Origin: Paramecium tetraurelia
Taxonomy: Eukaryota; Ciliophora; Oligohymenophorea; Peniculida; Parameciidae
Assembly: GCF_000165425.1 (NCBI RefSeq)
Contig: NW_001798956.1
Coordinates: forward strand, 373,373 to 437,372
DNA length: 64,000 nucleotides
Direction of reading: 5' to 3'
The notes beneath the pieces are model-generated. The model was not told where the DNA came from, ran no database searches, and worked only from the letters and a program-made list of their open reading frames with translations. Of the stretch, positions 38,102 through 49,797 are shown one piece after another. The number at the start of each line of letters is the position of its first letter. The stretch's first letter is position 1. The position numbers and the translations under genes were made by a program.

Positions 38102-39478
38102 TCAATCAATAAATAATTTTAAAAGTGAATTACATATTTTATTCTCTAATCTTACTCTTATGTCTAAATCAACTCTCATTTCTTCATTTCCTTTCAAGGG
38201 ATATTTGCATCTATATCTTAATGATAGAAGTCTAAATAAATGCTGATATTCAGCATCCTCTTCATTATTCTTATCACTTTTTCGCTTTTGAATTGATAAT
38301 TTAGCTAAACACTCCTCCAACCAAAGATTCGTACCATCTCTTCGCTCAGATAAATGATATTCATCTTCTCCAAGTGCTATTCTAGCCATGTGATCATTTA
38401 AAATCAATTTTCCATAATAAGGAAAATATATTTTAATAAATTTCTTCATTCTAATATGGTATACATAAAATACTTTCTGTATAAATATAGAACAATGAGA
38501 AAACCTCTCACATTTCTATTTTTTAATTCTTTAGTATTTATTGAAAACAAAATGGCAGAACTCTATTTTCTATTAAAAGCTTGGTTAGCAGATCTGACAA
38601 ATATTTCAAATATGATATCTGTGATAGATTCTCTCATATAATGCATCAAAGCCAAGACTCCATCTAATAGATTTTTATCTTCTGACACTTTGACATAAAC
38701 AGGTTATAAATTTTATTTGACTTCTTCATCCCTTTCAGCACGCATTTTATCAATTAATAAATATTCTCTTAATTTTCGTTCTCTTCTGGCTAATTCAGCA
38801 TTTGCTTCATTTAATTCAGATTTTAAAGTATTGATTTCATCATTCATATTTTTAACTTAACGATTCAATTCTGCGTTTAGTTTTTTTAAGTTATCATTTT
38901 CAACTAAAAATGGCAAATTCAACTCTTTCGAGTCTTTTGAAATCTTTTTTATTTCTGAACCAGAGTCTTAATTTCTATTTGCAAATTGTGTCATAAGTTA
39001 TTAAAGCTAATTAGTAATGTCTTAAATTTATTAATCCTTTTGTTTCATTGCTTTTTCCAATTCTCTAAGTTTTGGGGGTTCAGCTTCAACCTTGTTAGAA
39101 TTTTGAAATTTATCTTAACCCAATCTATTCATTTGATAAAGTTCGTGTTCTAAATATTTGACTCTTCCACTAAGCCTAGAGATTTCAATATTTCTTAAAT
39201 TCAACATAACTCTTACTTTTGTGCCACAAGTGCTTCAAAATTATATTACATATCAGTGATTATAGCTCTCAATCGTAAATTGTCTTCCTCATGCAAACCC
39301 TTAATAAAATGCAATCTATCTAGGGTTTAGGATAGTGTCGAGATTTCCTTAATATAAATCAATTAAGTACATGATTTCTGATATCGATTCCTTGAAGTAG
39401 ATTTGGAATAATATACTCGTCGTTAGCAATTTACATTTAATAATTTAATTTTCCAATTTATGATATTACTGCTAGCAT
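38102..39478 (-). CDS. Coiled-coil protein (about 435 residues)
   Basis: 435 residues after removing three 23-nt introns. Residues 40-260 form coiled coil (LRELEKAMKQKDQQIQDI, LNAELNRQVKNMNDEINT, LARRERKLREYLLIDKM). The C-terminal third is a helical domain (LDGVLALMHYMRESITDI, HMARIALGEDEYHL, DGTNLWLEECLAKLSIQ). The last intron, about 38450-38472, converts an apparent stop at 38446-38448 into a continuous protein, so the short downstream frame starting at 38449 is its last exon, not a separate gene. The start is either 39478 or an in-frame ATG at 39436. No known family. Confidence 0.72.
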
Positions 39479-39613
39479 GTTTTAAGTGGAAGATTATATG
39501 TATATAATTTGAGTTGACATATTTATGCACAATAATTTCATTTAATCATTAGCATAAATTAGTCACTTTGTTGAATTTTATTATATAATAATATATATAT
39601 AAATAATATAAAA

Positions 39614-39890
39614 ATGTCCCAAGAACATGATTTAGATGACATAGCAGAATAACAATTGGCCGAATAAACTGCTCTGAGTTAAATACCTTCAATCCCAGAT
39701 CAGGCCTTACCAACTCGACAATATTTGGAGAAAGCAGTTATCGATCAACTTCATGGTAGATTATTTGAATTAAAGTGAAGATGCATTAAAGGCATTAGCA
39801 AGGGAAAGACCCAAAAATCCAATTGAATTTTTTTCATATTATTTGCTGACTCAACATTGCAACAAAAAGAAAGAATTACAAGAATAATGA
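39614..39890 (+). CDS. DPY30/Sdc1-like protein (frame not resolved)
   Basis: The first part reads PDQALPTRQYLEKAVIDQLH, and, one base out of frame, the second part reads ALKALARERPKNPIEFFSYY followed by LLTQ. Together they are an unmistakable DPY30 dimerisation motif (LPxRxYL...ERPxNPIEFL). A 20-nt GTAGAT...TTAAAG segment at about 39753-39772 looks like an intron, but removing it leaves the frame off by one base. DPY30 binds Ash2L in COMPASS/MLL histone H3K4 methyltransferases and also occurs in ciliary radial spoke proteins. Either a one-base error or indel is present or this copy is newly inactivated. It lies 57 nt upstream of the proteasome gene. Confidence 0.65.
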
Positions 39891-39946
39891 AATTAACTGC
39901 AGTATAATTGTATAATCCCAATGTGATAATAAATATTTAAATATTA

Positions 39947-40767
39947 ATGCTCAAACATCTTTATGATACAGATTGTGTGACATGGTCCCCTCAAGGAAAG
40001 TTGTTCTAGGTCGAATATGCTATGGAAGCTGTCAAATAGGGAAGCATTTGTTTAGGACTCAAATCAAATGAAAATGTTGTCTTATGCAGTCTTAAACGAT
40101 AACCTTCTGAATTAGCTGGTTATTAAGAAAAGCAATTCAAAATCGATGATCATATGGCTATTGCTATAGCTGGATTAACAGCTGATGCTAGTAAAACTCA
40201 AACATAGTATTTTAGGGGTGCTCTGTAAATATATGAGAACAGAATGTTTGGAATACAAATACACTTATGAGTCCCATCATCCAGTTGGAAGACTAGTATT
40301 CAAAGTTGCAGAAAGTACGAACAATCATATTCATCCAAGAATCACAGCATAAAACATAGAGTGGAGCCAAAAGACCTTATGGAGTAGGATTATTGGTTGC
40401 AGGCATCGATCCAAATGGAGTGCATTTGTTTGAGACATGTCCATCAGGAAACTATTATGAATACAAGTGCCAAGCCATAGGTTCAAGATCACAAGCTGCT
40501 AGAACCTATTTTGAAAGCTGGTTCCATTTATTTGAGAAAAGTACCTTAGAATAGTTAATTTTACATGGTTTGAGTGCTCTTAAGAAGGCAATCATGGAAG
40601 ATGAAGAGTAATCATTCAATCGCTATTTTAGATTAAATGAAAGAAATGTCGAAGTGGGTATCTTAGGCAAAAATTAGAAATTTGTTCACCTCAATGCCTA
40701 AGAATTAAAAGACTACATAGCAAAATTAGAAACATTTAATGCAAACACTTAAATTTAATAAGAGTGA
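39947..40767 (+). CDS. 20S proteasome subunit alpha type 1 (alpha6)
   Basis: 256 residues after removing introns 40191-40215 and 40315-40339. It has [20 protein letters not shown] followed by MEAVKQGS, the alpha-subunit signature, and matches PSMA1 best ([66 protein letters not shown]). Alpha subunits form the outer gates of the 20S core and have no active site. It starts a little shorter than other PSMA1 proteins (MLKHLYDTD), and its YDTDC replaces the usual DVTVW start, but no earlier ATG fits. Confidence 0.95.
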
Positions 40768-40817
40768 TGATTAAATAATAATATTGATATATTTATATAG
40801 AAACACCTATGGTCCAA

Positions 40818-43125
40818 TCATTTTTCGATACTAAATTTTTATCCATAAGTAAAGTTTGTGTTGAGTTTTGTATCTCTTCTCTCTTGTTGCTTTTGTTTTT
40901 CTAGATATTATATGTATGAATACTATTTTATTCTTTTTCTTCCTTCCCCCACTCTTCTATGACCAATTTGTAGTCAAATTTACGAACATCAGATTCCCCT
41001 TGTAACTCGAATAGTCTTAAATAAAAGTAATCAAAGGCCTCATTGCTTAGAGTTATTCCAATATAATTAAATGCTTTTGTCAACTAATCTTTTGTCAATT
41101 GAGGCTAATTAAATGTAGGGAGATATGATAAGATTGACTTTTTAAATTTCATAATTTATGCACTTATCTCATTGCTATATTGTCTTTCTTCATCCTCTGT
41201 AAATATTCTACATTTTCCTATCAATTATTTGAATATGCTTCTCACTATTTATAATTGACAAGTGGCTTCTTCGTCATATTCAACCCAGTCTTAGGTGTTA
41301 TCTTCAATCATATATCTAGCCAATAAGTACATTTTCTCTACATCCTTCAATTCAAAAGGACTGTCACTTAATTTCAAAGCAATATCCTTAATAGAGATCC
41401 TGCCCTTTTATTTTATTTAAGCATCAAAAAGATCATTTTCGACTACATCTTCTAATTTTAATTTTTTCAATCTAAACCTCATGTTCAATTCCAAACCTAG
41501 ATCCTTAATATCTTCTTATTTAACTGTTCTTCTTCTTCTAACTCCACCACTTTATGGTCGTTGTTTTTAGTTTGGTTTTTCCTCCTGAATCAATCCCAAT
41601 TAGCTGCCTTAATTGTGATGTTGTGGCTAATTAACAGGCAATTAAGAAAGAGGAGGTTTAGAATCCTTATCAAAACTTGGTATAACAGCCATAGTGCCCA
41701 TTGTTGCTAATTTAACAGTTGAAGTTCTTGCACTTTTCCTGTCTGATTTCTATTATTGTGGATATTCTTCCTGGAAATCTTACTATGCAACTTATAATAG
41801 TAAATTCTTATATTTTTCATCTACCAATTCAAATTAGTTTTTATAATATTCCATGTCATTTTCCAACTGTTTTCTCTCTCTTTCCTATTATTTGAAACTC
41901 TCTTATTCATAATGTTTCATCTCCGATATTTGTTTTTCTAGTTATTTGATAGTTTCATTCCTTTCATCGATACTAATTTTATGATCAATAATAATCTATT
42001 CTAATTCTCTAATGTGCAAATCATCATTATGAGTTTTGGTGGCTTTAATAATTAAATTGTTATTTATGGTCTTTAAATTTTAAATTTCTTATTATAGGAT
42101 TTCACATTTATCATTATATTCCTATACTTATTATTTTAAATATTCTGATTAATCCTCTGCTCTTGTCTTCAACATATCATACTATTCACACTTAACTTAA
42201 GCATTGAATAATTCTTCGTCCTTTTATTTAATTAACCCATTAAATTAATCCATCTCCTATTAAAGTGAATTGATAACTTTCATTTACACATAGAATTTCT
42301 CCTCAAAATTATCCATCTAGACAGCCCTAAAATTAAAATCGTTAATACATTTTTTAAGCTGCCTAATTTCTGAGAGCTTAATCTAATAAACTTCTAAGTC
42401 TTATTGATTCTTCTATATAGTTTTTTAATTCTGCTTCAATCTCCTATATCTTAGTTACTTTTATGTGTTTCTTCAATATCGATAATTCTGCCTCTTTTTC
42501 TGTTAATTACGATTTCACATCTTTCAGAGTCTTCTTTAGATTATTCATTAAAATATGATCCCCCAATGCTTGATGTCCTTAACCTGTTTGTATATAACTA
42601 TCCAAATTTTCAAGTAGCTTCTCTAATTTTGAATTTTCCTTTTAAAGTTATCCATTTTTAGTTTTCAATCTCACATTCTCCTCTTTGATCTTATTGATTT
42701 GCTACTTGAGTTCTATTTGTTCTTCATAGAGAGTTTCTTTTTCTTTTTTGATATTCTTTGGTAGCTTCTTATCTCCAAGTTATGAAGGTGGATTTAATAA
42801 AATGGCATTTATACTTAATTTTTAACAATAATAATTACTCTATTCCTTGCTTATCAAAATTATCATAATCTTACTCTTCTAAAATAACTTCTTCATCTGT
42901 TCTTTTCTTTCCTCTAATAATAGTAAAAATTATTTACAGTTTCGAATTCTTTGTCACTACGGCTGAATGCGGTCTAACATTCGGTAACTTCTTAGTGCCT
43001 CCATAGGTGTTTGACAATTAAGATGGTAAGCGTGATTTAGCACTATCAGGTCTTCCTTTTAAGTTAAATGCCTAAATTACTATTAATCTTACTGAAGAAG
43101 GTCGGCTTTAAAAATCGTATTCCAT
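40818..43125 (-). CDS. Large coiled-coil protein (737 residues)
   Basis: 737 residues after removing four introns of 22-25 nt. A disordered N-terminus (LPSQLSNTYGGTKKLPN, HSAVVTKNSK) leads to about 380 residues of coiled coil (EEQIELKQQINKIKEENVRL, ELEQIIIDHKISIDERNETI), a Pro/Gln-rich hinge, and a folded C-terminal domain of about 200 residues (LELNMRFRLKKLKLEDVVEN, FELKDVEKMYLLARYMIED, NTQDWVEYDEE, LTKAFNYIGITLSNEAFDYF). The C-terminal part is helical and EF-hand-like in spacing but lacks clear Ca2+ ligands. I do not recognise the family; a ciliary role is plausible. Its stop is 50 nt from the proteasome gene, which is convergent. Confidence 0.75.
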
Positions 43126-43532
43126 TTTATAATTTAAAATAATAACTATTTCATTCAATAATAATATCAATATTATTATCATATGATAATAAGTAAATTT
43201 TGTATGTCGTCGTTTCAAATATCATGTTTTATAGACTGTTTTAGAATTCATGTCAACTTTAATCTAACATATTTGGAATTAAAATTATAATTCAAATTTT
43301 TTATAATATATTTCTTCTATAAAATAAAAAGCAAGTAAAGAATGATAACGTATGAAAATTAAATTAATGGATATACTCACAATACAGCCAGACTTCTTTA
43401 GTTTTTAAACTGGGTAAACACAATTTGATTTATGTTATTTGTGTTTATAAATTAAGTTGGAAAAATAAAGTCTGGGGATTGAAATGGAATAATTAATTAC
43501 AATTATTAAACTTATTTAATATTATTTATCTA
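43126..43532. other. Gap of 0.4 kb, nothing identified
   Basis: Between the start of the coiled-coil gene and the stop of fimbrin. Very AT-rich, no sustained frame, no tRNA-like fold. It must contain the promoter of the coiled-coil gene and the 3' end of fimbrin. Confidence 0.5.
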
Positions 43533-45242
43533 TCACTCGGCATGTCCTAGTTTTGCGGCTTTATAATCTTCTGCAAAATGCAACAAGGAAGCTGTAAAAA
43601 CTGCTAACATTTTTGCTTTACCCTAAGTTAAGATAAATGAAATGGTCTACATCTCTTATTTATTCCCAAATTAAAAATACTGTAGCACCCAATCTTCTAG
43701 CAACTGAGATCACATACTTGGCATTACTCTCAATTTCTTCTGGGGTTTCACCTTAAGAATTGAATGATTAACTATAAGTACCTTTTTAAACGAAGTCCCA
43801 ATCAATAGCTCTTGCCTCAATAGAATTCAAAAGTCTGAAGAAGAAATGACTTGTCTTGGCCTTTGGATCTTTGAATGAAGCTAATCTATCAGCTTCAGGG
43901 ACCTTCTTATTGGCTGCCTCTAAGATTTGGTCATCCTTTTGGTCTCCCATAGTCTATTGGATTATGATAAAATGGATTACTTTTAAGACATCTAATCTAA
44001 ACAATTACCAGATGACACCCAAGATGAGTTTCTTCTTTCCATCTACAAAATCAACTCCACCAACGTTGACAAGAGTAATTTTGAATGTTTTAGCTTATTC
44101 CAAAGAGTAGTTAGCATTTTGAACTTTAATAATTCTTGATTTGGCTGGGATTTTAACATTCTTCCAATTAATTGTTTATGGCTTTAATCTTTCTAACAAT
44201 CTATTGAGATTGATTCCATCTCTCATGTCTTCAATTAAATTATTGATGTATCCATCTTCTATATTAAGACTGTTAATCCACATTTTGAATACTCTTTCAT
44301 CCATGCTGCTTTCAGGATCATCATCTTCTTATAACATTTTAGTTTTTTCATAATCTTCTTGACTTGGTGTCAATCCAGGACAAGCATTGAAAATTTATGC
44401 ACAGAACAACAAGTTCAATTTTGAATTTCCTTTAACGATATGGACTGGTCTCATGAATTTAGGAACACCAATAGATTCAGCATTTTATATAATAGTTTTA
44501 GCTCTGTTTTCTGGATCTTAACCGAGTCCATCCAAACTGCATCTATCCTTATCTAATTGATTGAGCAAGACTATATAGTTTTCACCATCTTGCAAGTCCT
44601 TATCAAAGTTATTTACTTGTCTTTGAGCTTTGGCTTCTTTCAAATGATGATTGAACCATCTTAAAAGCAATTAATCAGGTGGTAATTTAAGAATGTCTCC
44701 AATTTCTTCTTCCTCCTTTTTGAGTCTTATCAAAAATGGGTTTTCTTTCAAATTTACCATTTTTGTTGTTTAAATCTATTAAATTATGGAATAATAATAC
44801 TTTAATGATTTACCAAACCAATCCAAGAATAATGTGCTCTCTTCTATCTTTAATTAAGTCGGGTCTGATATTAACAACTACACATCCGATTGATTTGGCT
44901 GATTGGATGGCTAAATTCAAGTTGATCTATTGGATATATATTATTGTGTAATACATTTTCATTGAAGATGTTGAGTGGCTTCTTTACATTTATGGCTCTT
45001 GGATCTATTGCTCCATTTTATGCCAAATTGATGATTTTACAAAGAAGAATACCATCACCCACTTTGATAAACATATCATTTGTTTCTGGATCCATTGGTA
45101 AAATGTCAGCAACATCTTTGTCGTCTCTAAGGTAGTAATTGATGTGATCACAAAAGGATGACACTTCATCTTGAGAATAAGTGTGATGAGATCCATCACC
45201 CTTTTCTACCTTTAGGGCTTGCATTTGCTTCAGATTATCCAT
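43533..45242 (-). CDS. Fimbrin/plastin, actin-bundling protein
   Basis: 533 residues after removing four introns (25-28 nt). It contains four calponin-homology domains: VGDGILLCKIINLAQNGAID and NLAIQSAKSIGCVVVNI for CH1; LLRWFNHHLKEAKAQ and GENYIVLLNQLD for CH2; FKMWINSLNIEDGYINNLIE and DGINLNRLLERLKP for CH3; and THFFFRLLNSIEARAIDW-like text (SHFFFRLLNSIEARAIDW) with ISVARRLGATVFLIW for CH4. Two tandem CH pairs crosslink actin filaments. The N-terminal EF-hands of animal plastins are absent, as in other protists. The start lies 22 nt from the stop of the Hpc2-like gene. Confidence 0.94.
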
Positions 45243-45264
45243 GTTTTTTAATAATATAATTTAA

Positions 45265-45789
45265 TCAAGATATTTCTTTGTCTTAAATTGCAGTATTTTA
45301 TTAGATTGCCTATTCTACATGATTTTGCTTTTCAACAACTTAATCCATTTTATCCTTATTTTTATTTTTTTTCTTAGCACTCTTATTTTTTGATTCCACT
45401 GTGTGCTTCTTCAGAATAGCCATTCTCTTTTTGTATTCAATAGACTTTTGAAAATCCTTTAAATTACAAATGCACATATGATAATCATCAAGTTCAGTCT
45501 CTGGAATCACCATGGCATGATTTTCCTTATCTATTTCTTCATCATCTATGAAGGAATCATCCTGATCATAAACATTTTGCCCCTTTTCATAATCAAAGTC
45601 CTTTTGCATGGCTCCAGTTTTCCTAGCAATTTAATAAGGATTGTCTAATTTGCCATATTGGGCGCATCTTTGGACAATGTTATCAATCAAATTCCTTTTG
45701 GCATTATGAACCTGCTCCTCTTAATAAATGGGAGACTTAAAAAACTTTCCCTCTGGAGTCTCTATATCAATAGCAATCCATTCATCCAT
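45265..45789 (-). CDS. Hpc2/ubinuclein-related (HRD motif) protein
   Basis: 174 residues, intronless. Residues 74-85 read YDQDDSFIDDEE, close to the Hpc2-related domain core (YDxxDxFIDDxE) found in ubinuclein, yeast Hpc2 and plant UBN proteins, followed by ETELDDYHMCICNLKDFQKS in the place of the second conserved block. A basic helical segment follows (SKNKSAKKKNKNKDK), likely nuclear. In other eukaryotes this domain binds HIRA and histone H3.3 for replication-independent nucleosome assembly. The protein is much shorter than ubinucleins. The motif is short, so the assignment rests mainly on that acidic core. Confidence 0.6.
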
Positions 45790-45959
45790 CTCTTATATAT
45801 ATATAAAATTATTTAGTTTTAAATAAACTTGACAAATAAAAATAGTGGCAACAATTAATTTTTGTGATTCTACTGAATTCTATCAGATTACTCTTTATTA
45901 ATTAATACATTCAATGCAATGCTTGAATGCAAATAAATAAATATATTAAATTCATCTAA

Positions 45960-47423
45960 TCACTTTAGTAGACTAAATCTGGTCTTAAGTAGAAATGTCT
46001 TCCTCTAGCCTTAAGAAGTTTCAGCTGGTTCAGATTTTAAAGCAGGCAAGGACACTATTCTATTAATCTGATACACTCTCTTAAACTCCATTATTTACAT
46101 CTAACAACTGAGATAGCCATCATAATTGAATCCCCCAAAAATGAGTAACTTATTACCTACATGATATTGATGTAAACATACCATCAATGCAAGAGGAATG
46201 GCCAGCTCTAGGCTAAGGAATCACTCCTTCCTATTGGATTACATACCATTCATTATTTCTTAACGCATAGATTTAATTGGAGAATGTGGTTTATTGCATA
46301 TCATCTATCTTGCCTCCATATAATAAAATAAATGGATCATAATAAACCATAGTATGCATCATTAATTTTGGAGGTTTTGATCCGATGGTTTCCTTTGGTT
46401 TCCAATTTTAAATTGCATCATACGTGTAAAGCTGATCATAAACCTCATCATTCTAATTGACTCCGCCATATAAGTAGATTGTCTCTTGGACTTCTACAAT
46501 GGCTGTGTGCATAATTCCTTTGGCAAATACATTTTTGGGATTAGGAACTTCATGAAATCTAGAATGAGCAGTATCAAAAATCATAGTATCGTTAAGAACC
46601 TTATTCTTAAAGCCTTCTCCACCAATTATGAAGATGGAATCTTTGTAATTAGTAGCGGCATGATACTTTCTCATTTGAAATATCCCTGTATATTTGATGG
46701 TGTGCCATCTTTCGCCATCAAACTTTTGAATTTCATTCACAAAACATTTGGATCTAAGAGGACCATAATTATTGATTTATTCTCCTCCTATAACGTATAA
46801 ATCGGTTGATATAGAAGTCATAGTGTGGCCATATCTTGGGGTGACATTTTATAATGAAGTCCATTTATTGCTTGCTAATTGAATTTATAAAATATTTTAC
46901 TAGTTTCAAATTAACAAAAGTCATTATTTACTGAATTACCAAAGCCTCCACTTAGAAATATGGAACCTTGATGAGTTACCATCTGTCCAAACTCTCTAAA
47001 TTGCGGAAACCAATTTTATTCACAAGCTATCCAATTGCCTTTAATCAAACAATTCTAATTGATGTTGGTTTCAATAACTGATTGTTGTCGCTTGAATTTG
47101 ATTTTAGTATTATTAGTTTTCAATTTTAGTGTTTTATTACTATTTTTAATCAATGTTTTGTATTGAGTCTGTCTAAAGATTGTGTTTTTAAAATCATCAT
47201 TCAATTTCTCATGGACAGCCACAAAGATTTATTCAAACAATCCCTTTTTTTCTTGGAGAGCAGGCAATGTATGTTATTTAACTTTCTATCCCTAACTTAT
47301 TTAGTAGAATGATTTCTCTAACTGTTGGTAATCTTTTCCTTAAGTTGCAATGGAACTATTAACGGATTATCTGCCACAAGTAAGTTAGGATTAATCAAGT
47401 CTTTTATTTCTAATATTTATCAT
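45960..47423 (-). CDS. Kelch-repeat protein
   Basis: 470 residues after removing introns of 26 and 25 nt. An N-terminal helical region of about 150 residues is followed by five to six kelch repeats with the double glycine: GSIFLSGGFGNS, HTMTSISTDLYVIGGE, HAATNYKDSIFIIGGEGF, HTAIVEVQETIYLYGGVN, HTMVYYDPFILLYGGKID, HSSCIDGNKLLIFGGFN. The propeller is probably a protein-interaction platform; there is no BTB, F-box or other partner domain visible. Its start codon is only 13 nt from the start codon of the next gene on the other strand. Confidence 0.88.
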
Positions 47424-47436
47424 AATAAAAATTAAT

Positions 47437-48357
47437 ATGAGTTTATCATTTTCATCATTTGGGAAAATTCTTGAAAAAACCCAGCCAATTGCAGTTGATG
47501 AAGTAATAAATCTCAATGGACACATACTCCCAACCATAAAGAAGGATAAAAAGTAATAAAATTGAAATTATTAAGCAAGCTCTAAATGTTTTCATTTTTG
47601 AGGAAAAATGAAGGAAAACAATAAAGTGAATCCTTTCCCTTTAACGCTGTGTCCAGAAGAGCCAAACCAACTCTCTGTTGTCTAATGCCAGAAAGATCAT
47701 ATGAAGCAAAATACACCCCAAAGTTCGAAGTTGTTTAGTGTAAATCTCCTTCTTTTGATTTTGGATCAGGAAATCAAATAAGAACAAGATCTATCTCGAT
47801 TTGCAGTCAAGATTACTACATTGATTAATACACCTCCTTTAGAACCATGCAGAAATCACCTAAAGCTTAAACTGAAAAGAAAAACACAATCTCCCATATA
47901 AAAGAGGAATGCCCTAAGTTATTGCATTCCCTAAAGGTATAATTGGATAAAAATAGGAGAAGCAAGACTCATAATTGTTCTCCTGATTTTAATAAGTATA
48001 CTGATCGTAAATATACTTAGAGAGAATTTTTGCAGCAATACGATTTACTCGGAGTAAATTATGCGAGAATAGTAAAATTATTTAAAATAATGAAAGAACA
48101 AAAGACTTGATGTAGGATATGTTGAATTCAGTAAATTTACTAACAAAGTAATGATGAAACAAGACAGAGCCGAAACACCCCCATCTGTTCGTTTGGAGTA
48201 CAACTTTGATAAGCCAAAACAAATGAGAAATATTTATCTAGGAAACAACAAACCACTGTAACCAAAACTCAAACCCAAATAACTATAAACTCTTAATAAT
48301 TGTGGGCAAAGATAGATCAAAAGAACATAGGAACTAATGTAATGGCCAGACTAGTGA
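47437..48357 (+). CDS. Unknown protein of 290 residues
   Basis: 290 residues after removing introns 47553-47575 and 48072-48096; the second joins QYDLLGVNYARI to NKRLDVGYVEFSKF. The protein is basic and Ser/Pro-rich with no recognised domain (SFPFNAVSRRAKPTLCC, PERSYEAKYTPKFEVV, KQDRAETPPSVRLEYNF). Repeated short Pro-containing motifs faintly recall microtubule-inner-protein-like ciliary proteins, but I do not claim that. Head-to-head with the kelch gene and convergent with the Rab gene. Confidence 0.7.
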
Positions 48358-48409
48358 ATAGTAGATTAATTTATATAATATAAATTTGTCGATAAATCTA
48401 AATAACCTA

Positions 48410-49047
48410 TCAACAACATTTTTTTTTTTTCTAATGAACTTAGTACAGACTTTTAGATGTGCCTCTAACGAATTCAGGATTCTCTAATTCCATTTGGGAT
48501 GCCATGGTACCAACTCTATCAAACATTTCCTCAATATTCTATTGATTTCAAACCTTCTATTCCTTATCCAGTCTTTGCAGACACTAAGAATAATCCTCCA
48601 TTAATTTAATCTGCAAATTTTTTGGCTTCTGCGTATGTGATATTGTCATTATCCAGATCAACTTTGTTTCCGCATAATGCCAAAATCATTTTGTTCCTGT
48701 CACAATTATCCTTGAGATCTTCATGCCACTTCTCGAGACTGCGAAATGTCTCCTTATTTGTGATGTCATATACCGATTTAGGATTCTTGTAGACTTTATA
48801 CAAACATCAAATAATTACACCTATAATATATTTTAGTAAGGGCGCGAAAAGCTTCTTAGCCAGCAGTGTCCCACAACTGGAATGTTATATCTTCTCCATT
48901 TATATTAATAGTTTTAGATTAAAATGAACTTCCGATCGTTGGTTCTGTCTTCCCATCATATGAATTTTACACTATTCGTTTTACTATGCAACTCTTTCCA
49001 ACATTTTGACTTCCTAAAAACACTGTTTTAAATTATCTATTGCTCAT
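48410..49047 (-). CDS. Rab-family small GTPase, 3' part with frame problems
   Basis: GTP-binding motifs are all present: GSQNVGKSC (P-loop), switch I TIGSSF, WDTAGQE, NKVD in CGNKVDLDND and SAK in LFLVSAKTG. PTIGSSFQSKT resembles the Rab5/22 group, which acts in endosome traffic. One 25-nt intron is clear (about 48805-48829). As written, the frame stops at 48531-48533 with no prenylation site (163 residues). One base out of frame, the family's end continues (EEMFDRVGTMASQ) and, after a 20-nt intron-like segment and another one-base shift, gives Lys-rich KKKCC and a TGA at 48410-48412, the expected geranylgeranylation site. Either small indels have inactivated this copy or the sequence has two single-base errors. 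Confidence 0.75.
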
Positions 49048-49074
49048 ATTACTTTTATAAAATAATTCAATTAA

Positions 49075-49644
49075 ATGGGACAGAGCTGTATGAACAAAAA
49101 GAAAGAATCAAATGACCCTATGCTTCTATCTATCAAACCTACCAATAGAACCAAAAAACCAACTTGGGAATTGCATTACAACGAGAGCAGACCAGAAACT
49201 CAGGAAGATCTTGACTTTGACATCGAAACAAGAATTCTAAAAAAAAAAGAAGTCCGTTTCTCTACTCCTGATAGAGGCAGACACTCCTTCTCTCAAGGAG
49301 TGAAGTACTAAAAAGAATTGTTAATGAAATAAATGTTCGGCGACATGTTTGCAAGGAAAAAATATAGTTTAATACGATCCGACAGGGAATTAAGAGAAAA
49401 AGAATACCACAATAGAATCAACCAAACTTAAAATGTAGATTTCAGTTTTTCTCCGGGCAAATTGTCACTCAAACAAATCAATGTTGACCCTTCTGATCAG
49501 ACCTCAAGTTTGAAGGAAGATGTTAAATCTCTCAAATCTTTTAAATCTAATAGTTAGCCTTAATCAAGCATTTTAAAGCCAAAAAGCAACAAAGCCAAAT
49601 CACTATATTCTGGATCCAGAAGAAGTGTTAGGTTTCAATTTTGA
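49075..49644 (+). CDS. Small N-acylated protein with two RVxF-like motifs
   Basis: 189 residues, intronless. It starts MGQSCMNKKKES, a likely myristoylated Gly2 with Cys5 for palmitoylation and a Lys cluster. It contains KKEVRFSTPDRGR near residue 65 and ends SGSRRSVRFQF; both KEVRF and RSVRF fit the protein phosphatase 1 docking pattern [RK]x(0,1)[VI]x[FW]. The rest is hydrophilic and Ser/Lys-rich. This suggests a membrane-tethered phosphatase regulator, purely from motifs. It is divergent from the Rab gene, with 27 nt between start codons. Confidence 0.68.
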
Positions 49645-49797
49645 TTAAGTGATATTTATTATTTAATATGCTCATTCTCTTTGTTTAAATTATAAACTAC
49701 TGAAAAGTTTAATTTCTTTATATCTCATTTTATACTAATTGTTTTCGAATTATTACTGAAATAAATAAGGTAATTTATACACATTATCAACATGTAT

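Noticed and set aside
38102-38449. Separate small gene starting MKKFIKIYF
   Set aside because: A 23-nt intron just upstream joins it in frame to the coiled-coil protein, so it is that gene's last exon.
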